DNA of 64,000 nucleotides from Verrucomicrobiota bacterium (GTDB lineage Bacteria > Verrucomicrobiota > Verrucomicrobiia > Chthoniobacterales > Terrimicrobiaceae). Numbering within the stretch: the first letter of the stretch is position 1; every line of letters begins with the position of its first letter. The position numbers were made by a program, and so were the translations under genes. The notes beneath the pieces were generated by a model. That model was not told the origin of the DNA and ran no database searches. It was given only the letters and a program-made list of their open reading frames with translations. Location of the stretch: the NCBI GenBank assembly GCA_026398275.1, contig JAPLTF010000017.1, positions 62,001 through 126,000 of the forward strand. The letters are read 5' to 3'. This document shows positions 34,953 to 42,973 of this stretch, piece after piece.

Positions 34953-35036
34953 GTAGCCGCGTCCGTGTCGGACGCGCCTCTGTGCGGCTATCATCACGAT
35001 GATCCCTGCCATCACGCCCGGCACGGGCGTGGCTAC
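34953..35036. repeat. Inverted pair of REP-like hairpins
   Basis: Two strong hairpins face each other. The first is cgcgtccg-tgt-cggacgcg (34958-34976), with an outer stem tagccgc/gcggcta (34954-34960 with 34984-34990). The second is cacgcccg-gca-cgggcgtg (35013-35031). The block is bounded by gtagcc at 34953 and ggctac at 35031-35036, which are inverted copies. The layout is that of a REP doublet. The loops (TGT, GCA) differ from the GGA loops of the alaS-type REPs, so this is a second family. Confidence 0.6.
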
Positions 35037-35066
35037 ATCTTTTGTTAAGCCGCTCAAAAGCAGCGG

Positions 35067-35717
35067 TCAGGGAACCGGATTCGTGGTCAATACCCCGCGG
35101 GCGAGGTCCTCGAACGAAATATCCATCGGCGGATATTTCTCCCAGCCCTCCAGGTCGAAGTGCCACCACTCGTATTGGAAGGGAACGAAGCCGTGCTTCT
35201 TCATCACGGCTTCGAGCCGGAGGCTGTTCGCCCGCTCCTCGCCCGTCCATTTGTCCGAGGTGCGATGGGCTTTTTCCGTGAAGTCGTCATAGGTGGTTGG
35301 CATGCGGAGCTCATTGCCCATGTGATCGACAAGCGTGACATCAACCGCCGTCCCGCGCGTGTGCTTGCCCTTGCTTTTGAGCGGGTCGGATACGTAGCGC
35401 TCATCCGGCACGATCTGCCACATCCGGGCCTGGACCGAGAGCGGGCGGTATCCGTCGTAGATCTTGAGGCCGAGGCCCTGGGTCCCGAGTTCCTCCTGAA
35501 CTTTCTGCAGCGCGTCGGCGGCGTCCTTGTGAAGAAAGACGGCCGGATACGGATACAGGACATGGCCTGTGAAATTATACGTCGTGGCGTAGCGGACCTC
35601 CTCGAGCGGCGGCGGATAGATCGATTCCGCCCTCACGAGCCCATGCGCGGTTTCCGGGGAATCTCCCGCGCTGGCTCCGGCAACGCCGAGCAGCAGAATG
35701 AGCAGGCATTTCTTCAT
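35067..35717 (-). CDS. ddpX: D-alanyl-D-alanine dipeptidase, VanX/DdpX type, exported
   Basis: This 216-residue zinc dipeptidase of family M15D has a signal peptide (MKKCLLILLLGVAGASA). The zinc site is visible in KGKHTRGTAVDVTL (His and Asp) and in EWWHFDLEG (catalytic Glu and second His). It should release D-Ala from D-Ala-D-Ala in the envelope, as DdpX does for peptidoglycan turnover. The start at 35717 was chosen at the signal peptide. No vanA/H homologues are nearby, so a resistance role is unlikely. Confidence 0.9.
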   Translation of the reverse strand: MKKCLLILLLGVAGASAGDSPETAHGLVRAESIYPPPLEEVRYATTYNFTGHVLYPYPAVFLHKDAADALQKVQEELGTQGLGLKIYDGYRPLSVQARMWQIVPDERYVSDPLKSKGKHTRGTAVDVTLVDHMGNELRMPTTYDDFTEKAHRTSDKWTGEERANSLRLEAVMKKHGFVPFQYEWWHFDLEGWEKYPPMDISFEDLARGVLTTNPVP

Positions 35718-35814
35718 CCGCCATTCCTCTACAAGCCCCGTCCGGCCAATGCAAGGGCAGCGCCCGCTCATGCCCGGACTTGCGTGCCGGCGGAAAAACG
35801 GGTCCATTCTTCCC

Positions 35815-36351
35815 ATGCGCTTCCTCGTCATCGCCCTGCTCGCCACCTCGACCCTTCATGCGCAGGAGGCCGACCAGCGCAAGCGGATGGTTTTCTCCAC
35901 GACCAGTCCGGCAGCCCAGCCATCCGCGACCGCGTCACCGACGCCCGCGCTGTCGTCCGAGCCAGCCGCTCCCGCCAAACATCCGGACCCCGCTGCGGCG
36001 ATCGGCGCATTCTTCCTCGCGCTGAAAGCCGGGCAGGTGGACGCCGCCTATGAGGGGCTGGTGAAAAACACAATCATCGCCGAGCGGAAGGAAAATGTGA
36101 ACGACCTGAAGCTCAGCACGAAGAAGGCCCTCGACAGCTACGGCCCGGTCTCCGGCTACGAGGTCGTGGACACGCTGCAGGTCGGCTCCTCGCTCATGCG
36201 CCAAACGTGCATCTCCCTGAATCAGGACCTTCCCCTGCGATGGAGGTTCTATTTTTACCACTCCGAAGGCGGATGGAAAATCGTCGACATGCGCGTCGAT
36301 GACGGGCTGGTCGAGTTGTTTGAGGAGGCCGGGCAGCGCCAAAAAAATTAG
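35815..36351 (+). CDS. Exported small protein, possibly NTF2-like
   Basis: This 178-residue protein has a signal peptide (MRFLVIALLATSTLHAQ), a Pro/Ala/Ser-rich linker (about 30-60) and a compact alpha+beta domain. The domain runs from AAIGAFFLALKAGQVDAAYEG to RWRFYFYHSEGGWKIVDMRV. The helix-then-sheet order and the final GGWKIVDMRVDD strand suggest an NTF2-like fold. The function is unknown. It ends 3 bases before the prenyltransferase start and may share its transcript. Confidence 0.75.
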   Translation: MRFLVIALLATSTLHAQEADQRKRMVFSTTSPAAQPSATASPTPALSSEPAAPAKHPDPAAAIGAFFLALKAGQVDAAYEGLVKNTIIAERKENVNDLKLSTKKALDSYGPVSGYEVVDTLQVGSSLMRQTCISLNQDLPLRWRFYFYHSEGGWKIVDMRVDDGLVELFEEAGQRQKN

Positions 36352-36354
36352 CGC

Positions 36355-37200
36355 ATGAACTCGCCGGCGGATTTTCTCAAATTCATCCGTTTCTCGCACA
36401 CGGTCTTCGCCCTTCCATTCGCCCTGGGGGCGATGTTTGTGGCCGCCCGGGGGCTGCCGCCTCCGGCCATCATTGCCGGGATCGTGATAGCGATGGTGTG
36501 CGCGCGCACCGCAGCAATGACATTCAACCGGCTGGCGGATTGGGAGTTCGACCGGAGGAATCCCCGCACCGAAAACCGCCACCAGCTGGTCGGAAAAAAT
36601 GTCGCGGCCGCGTGGTGCGTGGCGGCCTCGGCCGGCCTCATCCTCTCGGCCTGGTGGCTGAACCCGCTCTGCCTCCTGCTCTCCCCGGTCGCCCTGGCGA
36701 TCGTATTTTTTTACTCGCTCACCAAACGGTTCACGCAGTTCGCGCATTTCTTTCTCGGGCTGGCGCTCTCCGCCGCTCCGGTCGGCGCATGGATCGCTGT
36801 GACCGGGACGCTGGGTTTTCCGCCGCTCGTTCTTGCGGCCGCCGTGCTGCTCTGGGTGGCGGGCTTCGACCTCATCTATGCCACGCAGGATTACGATGTG
36901 GACAGGCGCGAAGGCCTCCACTCGATGGTTGTCCGGCTCGGCGTGCCCGGCGCGAAACGGCTCGCGGTCTGGCTGCATGCCGCCGCGCTGGCCGGGCTGG
37001 TTGCATTCGGGCTGGCGGCCGGAACAGGAAGGATTTATTTCGTCTCGCTCGCCGTCGTGGCGGCAGCCCTCCTCTACGAACACATCGAGGCCCGCCGGGG
37101 GGACATCGCCTCGATCAACCGCGCATTTTTCCATGCCAACACGATCGTCGGAGCGGCGTTCGTCGCAGGCACATTCCTCGATCACTTTGGCCCAGCCTGA
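36355..37200 (+). CDS. UbiA-family prenyltransferase, probably MqnP-like
   Basis: This 281-residue membrane prenyltransferase has both aspartate motifs: NRLADWEFD (first, near residue 59) and DLIYATQDYDVDRREG (second, near 172). The start (FSHTVFALPFALGAM) and ARTAAMTFNR block resemble enzymes called 4-hydroxybenzoate polyprenyltransferase, including MqnP of the futalosine route to menaquinone. A quinone role fits complex I at the window start. Other mqn genes are not present, so the exact substrate is inferred. Confidence 0.88.
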   Translation: MNSPADFLKFIRFSHTVFALPFALGAMFVAARGLPPPAIIAGIVIAMVCARTAAMTFNRLADWEFDRRNPRTENRHQLVGKNVAAAWCVAASAGLILSAWWLNPLCLLLSPVALAIVFFYSLTKRFTQFAHFFLGLALSAAPVGAWIAVTGTLGFPPLVLAAAVLLWVAGFDLIYATQDYDVDRREGLHSMVVRLGVPGAKRLAVWLHAAALAGLVAFGLAAGTGRIYFVSLAVVAAALLYEHIEARRGDIASINRAFFHANTIVGAAFVAGTFLDHFGPA

Positions 37201-39181
37201 ACCCCAAGCCCGCCCACGACGCCGCTGGCTGAAACGCCTCGCGGTTTTGCTCGTCGTGGTTCTCGTCCTCAGCGGCACCGGGCTGGTGGTCCTGACAAGA
37301 AACCTGACGCACCTCGCCCGGTGGGCGGTCCAGCGGTCGCTGCCCGCCGCAAAGGCTGAAATCGGCGCCGTGGGCTACGAGGGATCCGGCCGCCTGGTCG
37401 TGAAAAAATTTGTTCTGCGGGACCGGGTGAGCGGCACCGAGCTCCTCCGCCTCGACAGCGGCACGGTCGTCTTTGCGTTCGACGACCTGCGGCGCAGGCT
37501 GCTCGGCGAGATCCATCTCGTGCGCCCGAACATCCGGATCTCGCCGGAGCTGTTCCGGATCCTGCCGTCCGGCGGTCAGGGCGGCTCGCTGCCCCCGTGG
37601 GCCGCCCGGCGGATCGTCTGCGACTACGCGGAAATCCTCTGCGAGGGCTTCGGGCCGACGAACCCGTCGGTGAGCCTGAAGTGCGCGTTCGACTGGCACG
37701 AGCCCGGATCGGATCCAAAGACGCCGCTTGTTCTGACCACGTGGGATGTTCAGGCCTCCGCTCCCGGCTATCCCGAGCCGTTTCTGGTTTTGGACCGTGC
37801 GGATCTCAGCCTCACCGTGCAGGGCCTTCTCAAGGATCACGAGGTTGCCGGAGTGGAGGTCGACGGAGGCCGGCTGATTCTCGGGGCCGCACTGCAGCAG
37901 ATCCTCTCCGGCCCGCCCGAGTCGTCCTCCCAGTCCCCCAACCCCGCCGCCTCATGGATCATCCGGAAGCTGGATCTGCAGGGCCTCGGGGTCCGACTGG
38001 AGGACAAGCGCGAGACGGCTGCCGACATCTCGTTTCAGATCAACACCATCCTGAACGATCTCTCGCTCTCGCAGGCGGCCAGCACGATCGGCGGCGAGGA
38101 GCAGTCCCTCGAGATCGCCGACGTGGAGATCCTTTCCCCCTACGATCCCCTCACAAAAGTTCTCACCATGCGCAGCGTGGTTTTGCACTTCACGCTCGGC
38201 GGGCTCCTGCGCGGCGAGCTCGCCAAAGTCGGCATCCGCGAGCCGGCGATCTATGTCGGACCGGATCTTTTCTGGTATATGGATGACGCCCAGCAGCGCA
38301 CGGGAGAGGAAAAAACCGGTGGCCCCTCATGGAGGATCGGCGAGCTCGAGGTCACTGACGGCCGCCTCATCGTCGGCAGCAGCGGGCGCGCACAATACGG
38401 GCTGCCGCTGAATTTTCACGCGAGCGCCCATGACATCGCCCTCGACAACCTCGCCACGCTCAAGCTCCAGACAGGCTTCGAGATCCCCTCGCAGACGACC
38501 GAATTTCCCAGCTACCAGTTGGAGATCTCCACGCAAAAGGGCGACCTCCAGTTCGCGTATCCTCCGGAAAAGAATGAGAACAACCTCGTCGGAAAAGTGT
38601 TTTTCGACCGGATCCGCTGGCGGCAATACGAGGCGGCCGAGGCCTGGCTCTCCGCGACTTTCGATCACCACGGCATCAACGGCGACTTCGGCGGCAAGGC
38701 CTACGGCGGCTACCTCTCGGGCGGGTTCAGCTTTCTCTTCGAGGACGACGCCCCGTGGATCGGCTGGCTCTCCGGCAACAAGGTCGATCTCAAGCGCATC
38801 ACCGATGTCATCTCCCCGCAAAATTTCCGGATGACCGGACCGCTGAACTTCAAGCTCCAGATGGATGCGTTCGGGCGCAGGATCGAGCGCGTGAAAGGGA
38901 AGTTCGACGCGCTCCGGCCCGGCCGGATGAAAATCGGAAAGCTCGACGACTTCCTGTCGAACATTCCGGACGCCTGGAGCAACTTGAAAAAGAGCAGCAC
39001 GCGCCTGGCCCTGGAAACGCTCCGGGACTTTGATTACACCAAGGCCGGGGGGGAGATGTGGTTTGTGGAAAACCAGGGCATCCTCGGGTTGAAGTTGCAA
39101 GGACCGCTCGGATCGCGCAACTTTGAGGTCGTGCTTCACGCCGACGAATCTCCGGAGGGCCGATGGAAACAAAAACCTTGA
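37187..39181 (+). CDS. AsmA/YdbH-like intermembrane lipid-transport protein
   Basis: This 664-residue protein has a basic start, one membrane helix (RLAVLLVVVLVLSGTGLVVL) and a long beta-strand-rich periplasmic body with repeats like AGVEVDGGRLILGAAL and GELEVTDGRLIVGSS. That is the pattern of AsmA-like tubes that carry lipids between membranes. No ATG fits, so the likely start is TTG at 37187, which overlaps the prenyltransferase by 14 bases. The next gene encodes a YnbE-YdbL fusion, which identifies this as the YdbH member of that system by context. Confidence 0.72.
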   Translation: MAQPEPQARPRRRWLKRLAVLLVVVLVLSGTGLVVLTRNLTHLARWAVQRSLPAAKAEIGAVGYEGSGRLVVKKFVLRDRVSGTELLRLDSGTVVFAFDDLRRRLLGEIHLVRPNIRISPELFRILPSGGQGGSLPPWAARRIVCDYAEILCEGFGPTNPSVSLKCAFDWHEPGSDPKTPLVLTTWDVQASAPGYPEPFLVLDRADLSLTVQGLLKDHEVAGVEVDGGRLILGAALQQILSGPPESSSQSPNPAASWIIRKLDLQGLGVRLEDKRETAADISFQINTILNDLSLSQAASTIGGEEQSLEIADVEILSPYDPLTKVLTMRSVVLHFTLGGLLRGELAKVGIREPAIYVGPDLFWYMDDAQQRTGEEKTGGPSWRIGELEVTDGRLIVGSSGRAQYGLPLNFHASAHDIALDNLATLKLQTGFEIPSQTTEFPSYQLEISTQKGDLQFAYPPEKNENNLVGKVFFDRIRWRQYEAAEAWLSATFDHHGINGDFGGKAYGGYLSGGFSFLFEDDAPWIGWLSGNKVDLKRITDVISPQNFRMTGPLNFKLQMDAFGRRIERVKGKFDALRPGRMKIGKLDDFLSNIPDAWSNLKKSSTRLALETLRDFDYTKAGGEMWFVENQGILGLKLQGPLGSRNFEVVLHADESPEGRWKQKP

Positions 39182-39675
39182 AATATTTTGGCGCAGCAGC
39201 AGCCATCGCGCTCATGGCCGGCTGCTCCGCGCCCACGGTGAACCTCGCGACCGGCGAACCGATCAAGGTGGACATCGCGATGCGGCTCGACGTCTACAGC
39301 CACAACAAGGAAGCCGCCGCGAAGGGGGCACCCGCCAGCCCGACCAGCGACACCGAGACCCGCCGCCGCAACCGCATGGCCGACATCCAGAACTTCAAAA
39401 ACTCCCGCCTCATCGGGGAAGGCCGCGACGGGCTTCTGTCGATCCAGGTGGATTCGCCGGGCGAGCCCGGCGACTATGTGCGCAAGACAGTCGCTGCGGA
39501 AAATGAAGACCGCATGACACTGATGAAGGCCGCCGCCGAGAAGGGGGAGAAGTCGCTGGCCGCCGTGCAGACCGAGCAGGGCGCGCTCTGGCAGAAAAGG
39601 TCGTTTGAAGGCGAACTGATCGAGATCACCAACCCCGATGGCACGTTCTCGTGGGCCCCAAAATCAGGGCGATAG
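39163..39675 (+). CDS. YnbE-YdbL fusion lipoprotein
   Basis: This 170-residue lipoprotein has a lipobox at ALMAGC21. The first part (SAPTVNLATGEPIKVDIAMRL) matches the short outer-membrane lipoprotein YnbE. The second part, from about residue 70, matches YdbL/DUF1318: GEGRDGLLSIQV, then VRKTVAAENEDRMTLMKAAAEKG and a C-terminal ITNPDGTFSW. In E. coli YdbH, YnbE and YdbL are separate proteins, with YdbH-YnbE bridging the envelope. Here the last two are one chain, overlapping the YdbH-like gene by 19 bases. The match is by memory of family patterns. Confidence 0.7.
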   Translation: METKTLKYFGAAAAIALMAGCSAPTVNLATGEPIKVDIAMRLDVYSHNKEAAAKGAPASPTSDTETRRRNRMADIQNFKNSRLIGEGRDGLLSIQVDSPGEPGDYVRKTVAAENEDRMTLMKAAAEKGEKSLAAVQTEQGALWQKRSFEGELIEITNPDGTFSWAPKSGR

Positions 39676-39751
39676 TCTTCTTTACTCTTCTCCCTTCCTT
39701 GTATAGCGTTGCACGAACGTCTACCAACGTTCAACCATCAAACACAAACCT

Positions 39752-40018
39752 ATGGCTACCACAAAACGCAAACCAAATCCCGCACTCATGAAACCCGTCC
39801 AGCCCGATGAAGCGCTCGCCGCCATCGTCGGCTCCAAGCCGCTTCCCCGCAGCGAAATGACGAAGAAGCTCTGGGACTACATCAAGAAGAACGACCTTCA
39901 GGATCCGAAAAAGAGGACCATGATCAACGCGGACGCCGCGCTCAAGGTTGTCTTCGGCGGCAAGAAGCAAGTCAGCATGTTCGAGATGACGAAGCTCGTC
40001 TCAGGTCACGTTAAATAA
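39752..40018 (+). CDS. SWIB/MDM2-domain protein
   Basis: This 88-residue protein consists of a short basic lead (MATTKRKPNPALMKPVQP) and one SWIB domain: PLPRSEMTKKLWDYIKKNDLQ, then MINADAALKVVFGGKKQVSMFEMTKLV. SWIB domains are mostly eukaryotic chromatin proteins. In bacteria they are best known from chlamydiae and relatives, where their role is unclear, perhaps DNA binding or topoisomerase partnership. It stands alone with a terminator-like hairpin right after it. Confidence 0.9.
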   Translation: MATTKRKPNPALMKPVQPDEALAAIVGSKPLPRSEMTKKLWDYIKKNDLQDPKKRTMINADAALKVVFGGKKQVSMFEMTKLVSGHVK

Positions 40019-40027
40019 CTTTTCCCT

Positions 40028-40070
40028 CCCCTGCGGAGCATGCCTCGCATGTTCCGCGGGGGAACTTTTT
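40028..40070 (+). terminator. Rho-independent terminator after the SWIB gene
   Basis: A 16-bp stem (40028-40043 with 40047-40062) with one G-T pair and one mismatch and a 3-base loop is followed shortly by a run of five T (40066-40070). It begins 10 bases after the SWIB stop. The stem is GC-rich and well placed. It should end the SWIB transcript and insulate it from feoA. Confidence 0.75.
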
Positions 40071-40273
40071 CCGCGTTCCCCCTGTTCCGGCGGGGAACAA
40101 CTCCCTTTCTGCTTTCGTGGAAAGGATTGAGACCAGCTCCTTCCATCTCTTAACAACGAATGGACGCAGGGAGAATGGGCAGATGCTTCACTTCGTTTCG
40201 GTTGTGCCGTATAACTTGCTCTGAATACGTCTCTTGAGATTATATTTCGGTTTTACAAAGTCTTTTATTGCTA

Positions 40274-40290
40274 ATGAGACGCCATCTCAT
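40274..40290. promoter_or_regulatory. Short inverted repeat before feoA
   Basis: The arms atgaga and tctcat (40274-40279 and 40285-40290) flank a 5-base spacer, ending 7 bases before the feoA GTG. The surrounding 60 bases are AT-rich, as expected for a promoter. The repeat does not match the Fur 19-bp consensus, so the regulator is unknown. It may be an operator for the iron-uptake operon or chance. Confidence 0.3.
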
Positions 40291-40297
40291 ATCGTGA

Positions 40298-40549
40298 GTG
40301 GAAGTGAACGCCGCACCGCTGAAAACGCTTGGAAAGATCGCCCATGGTCAATCGGTGGAGATCATGGAGATTTCGAGCGATTGCGGGCGGGCGGGGCGAT
40401 TGGCGGCGCTGGGTTTTCTTCCTGGCCGCCGGGTGCGCATCTCGCGGATCGCGCCGTTGGGGGATCCGATTTCGATTGAGATGGACGGGCAGGAGATCAG
40501 CCTGCGGCGGTCGGAAGCGGACCTGATCGGGGTGAAGGAGATCGCTTGA
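40298..40549 (+). CDS. feoA: FeoA, small SH3-like partner of FeoB
   Basis: This 83-residue cytoplasmic protein has the FeoA SH3-like fold: LAALGFLPGRRVRISRIAPLG, then ISIEMDGQEISLRRSEADLI. It regulates or assembles the FeoB ferrous iron transporter. The start is GTG at 40298; a second GTG at 40304 is possible. It is followed after one base by feoB, so the two are co-translated. Confidence 0.9.
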   Translation: MEVNAAPLKTLGKIAHGQSVEIMEISSDCGRAGRLAALGFLPGRRVRISRIAPLGDPISIEMDGQEISLRRSEADLIGVKEIA

Positions 40550-40550
40550 G

Positions 40551-42755
40551 ATGACAGCGGCGGTCGATACAAAGAAGCGGCCGGCACGGATCGCGCTGCT
40601 GGGCAATCCGAACACCGGAAAATCGACGATCTTCAACCGGCTCACCGGCCTGCGCCAGCACATCGCGAACTACCCCGGGATCACGGTGGAGATGAAAACC
40701 GGCGCGATGCTCGTCGGGGATCAGCAGGTGGAAGTCCTGGACCTTCCGGGGGCCTACAGCCTGGCGGCAGCCTCTCCGGACGAGCGCGTGGTGATGGATG
40801 CGCTGGATGGGCGGATGGGGAAGCGTCCGCCGGATCTCATCGTCTGCGTGCTCGATGCCACGAACCTCAAGCGCAACCTCCTCCTCGTCTCGCAGGCCGC
40901 AGAGCTTGAAATCCCGATGCTGGTTGTTCTCAACCAGTGGGACGCGGTGAAGCGGAACGGACTCCGCATCGACGCCGACCTGCTCGCCGATCGGCTGGGC
41001 GTGCCGGTCGTCACCACGGTTGCCAAACGCGGAGGCGGATTGGAGGAGCTGAAAAAGGCGATCTCGCACTCTCTCGACGAGCCACGGCGCATCCCGCGGA
41101 TCCTCTGGCCGGAATTCATCGACGAGGCGCGGGACATCGTCCGGAACGGGCTTGAGGAGACAGGGAATGATGTCACGGGCCCGGAGGCGCTCCGGATGAT
41201 CTTTGACACCGACAGCGCATTTGCGGACAAAATCGGCCATCGGGAAAAGCTCAAGCCCCTGCTGAAATCCGCCCGCGACCGGATCCGCTCGCACGGCATG
41301 AACCCGGCCTCCGCGGAACCGGTCCTGCACTACCGCCACATCGAGGCCGTGCTCGACGGGGTCATCGAGGGCGATGGGATGGTCGCGCGGACCCGCGACT
41401 CGGTGGATGCCCTCCTGCTCAACCGGTTCTGGGGATCCCTGATCTTCTTCGCCGTGATGTATGTGGTGTTTCAAAGCCTGTATGCCTGGGCCGGGCCGGT
41501 GATGGATTTGATCGAGGCCGGGACCGGATGGGTGCAGGACCTCGTTTCGCCGCTGCTCGAGGGAACGCCCGTTCTGCAAAGTCTCGTCTCCGACGGGATC
41601 ATCGCCGGCGTCGGCGGCGTCATTGTTTTCCTTCCCCAGATCCTCCTCCTCTTCTTCTTCATCGCGATCCTGGAGGACACCGGCTACCTTGCCCGCGCCG
41701 CGTTCCTCATGGACAAGCTGTTCGGCTGGTGCGGGCTCAATGGAAAAAGCTTTGTCCCCCTTCTCTCCGGGTATGCATGCGCGATTCCCGGGGTCATGGC
41801 CGCCAGGACGCTGGAGGATCCGAAGGCGCGGCTCACCACGATTCTCATGACCCCGTTCATGAGCTGCTCCGCAAGGCTCCCGATCTATGTCCTGCTCATC
41901 GGCGCCTTTGTGGAGCCGGTCTACGGGCCGCTCGTCGCCGGATGGACGCTGTTCCTCATGCACTTTGTCGGCGCGGTTGTCGCCATGCCGATGGCGTGGT
42001 TCATGAACCGCTGCATCCTCAAGATCAAGGCCCAGCCGTTCATTCTCGAAATGCCGGACTACCGGGTCCCGACGCTCCGGAACGTCACCATCCGCATGTG
42101 GGAGCGCGGACGCGCGTTTTTGATCCAGGCCGGGACGGTCATCCTGTCGATTTCGATCATCGTCTGGGCGCTGCTCTATTTCCCGCGCCCGGACGAGGTG
42201 GCAGCCAAAACCCGCGAGGCGTTCATCGCGGAAAAATCCTCGGCCATGCCAGCGGACGCGCTGGCCGCCGAGTTGGCCAACCCGGAGTCCGATCTGTCAC
42301 ACAAGCTGGATCACCGGATCGGCGGGGCCTACATCGAGCAGAGCTACCTCGGGCAGTTCGGCAAAGCCGTGCAGCCGGTCTTCGACCCCGCCGGGTTTGA
42401 CTGGAAAATCACGGTCGGCGTGCTCTCGAGCTTCCCCGCCCGCGAGGTCATCATCGCGACCATGGGGATCATCTACAACCTCGGGGCCGACGTGGACGAA
42501 GGATCGGACGACCTGCGCTCGATCATCGCGCAGGAGAAATGGCACGAGGGGCCGCGGAAAGGCCAGCCGGTCTACACCCTGCCGGTCGTCATCGGCCTCA
42601 TGGTCTTCTTCGCGCTCTGCATGCAGTGCGGGGCCACGGTCGCGGTCATTGCCAAGGAGCTGAGCTGGAAATGGGCGGTTGCATCATTCGCCACCATGAC
42701 CGTCATTGCCTGGGTGGCCGCCGTGCTGATCTACCAAATCGGAAGCCGCCTCTAA
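40551..42755 (+). CDS. feoB: Ferrous iron transporter FeoB
   Basis: This 734-residue GTP-driven Fe2+ importer has an N-terminal G domain with GNPNTGKST (G1), DLPGAYSL (G3) and NQWD (G4), then a helical GDI-like linker. Two nucleoside-recognition or gate membrane halves follow, including the GYACAIPGVMAARTL block whose cysteine is thought to matter for iron passage. It serves anaerobic or low-oxygen iron uptake, in line with the anaerobic nrd genes. It is flanked by feoA and a small Cys-rich membrane protein. Confidence 0.96.
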   Translation: MTAAVDTKKRPARIALLGNPNTGKSTIFNRLTGLRQHIANYPGITVEMKTGAMLVGDQQVEVLDLPGAYSLAAASPDERVVMDALDGRMGKRPPDLIVCVLDATNLKRNLLLVSQAAELEIPMLVVLNQWDAVKRNGLRIDADLLADRLGVPVVTTVAKRGGGLEELKKAISHSLDEPRRIPRILWPEFIDEARDIVRNGLEETGNDVTGPEALRMIFDTDSAFADKIGHREKLKPLLKSARDRIRSHGMNPASAEPVLHYRHIEAVLDGVIEGDGMVARTRDSVDALLLNRFWGSLIFFAVMYVVFQSLYAWAGPVMDLIEAGTGWVQDLVSPLLEGTPVLQSLVSDGIIAGVGGVIVFLPQILLLFFFIAILEDTGYLARAAFLMDKLFGWCGLNGKSFVPLLSGYACAIPGVMAARTLEDPKARLTTILMTPFMSCSARLPIYVLLIGAFVEPVYGPLVAGWTLFLMHFVGAVVAMPMAWFMNRCILKIKAQPFILEMPDYRVPTLRNVTIRMWERGRAFLIQAGTVILSISIIVWALLYFPRPDEVAAKTREAFIAEKSSAMPADALAAELANPESDLSHKLDHRIGGAYIEQSYLGQFGKAVQPVFDPAGFDWKITVGVLSSFPAREVIIATMGIIYNLGADVDEGSDDLRSIIAQEKWHEGPRKGQPVYTLPVVIGLMVFFALCMQCGATVAVIAKELSWKWAVASFATMTVIAWVAAVLIYQIGSRL

Positions 42756-42760
42756 ATCCC

Positions 42761-42943
42761 ATGCCAACTCCGGAAACTATCGCCGTCGCCGTCATTGTTC
42801 TGGCCGCCGCTGTTTACCTTGTCTGGATGACGGTCTTGAAATACCGGAAACGCCAGACGGAAGAAGGCCCCTGCAGCGGATGCGGATGCGGCAGGGCCAC
42901 CCAGCTCACAAGGAGGAGCGGGCTCGGTCATCGGGGGCCTTGA
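42761..42943 (+). CDS. FeoB-associated Cys-rich membrane protein
   Basis: This 60-residue protein starts 5 bases after feoB. It has one N-terminal membrane helix (TIAVAVIVLAAAVYLVWMTVL), a short basic segment and a cysteine cluster (CSGCGCG). That combination is typical of the small FeoB-associated family (Pfam PF12669). The cysteines may bind iron or an Fe-S cluster next to the transporter. The far C-terminus (TQLTRRSGLGHRGP) may be loosely conserved. Confidence 0.75.
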   Translation: MPTPETIAVAVIVLAAAVYLVWMTVLKYRKRQTEEGPCSGCGCGRATQLTRRSGLGHRGP

Positions 42944-42973
42944 GAAGAATACTCAGGCCCGGTTGAAGGCAGG

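Noticed and set aside
35067-35717. Vancomycin-resistance cluster because of a VanX-like gene
   Set aside because: No vanA, vanH or vanRS homologues are nearby; exported DdpX-type enzymes serve peptidoglycan recycling.
40200-40297. Fur box before feoA
   Set aside because: No 19-bp GATAATGATNATCATTATC-like match; only a 6-base inverted repeat is seen and reported as such.
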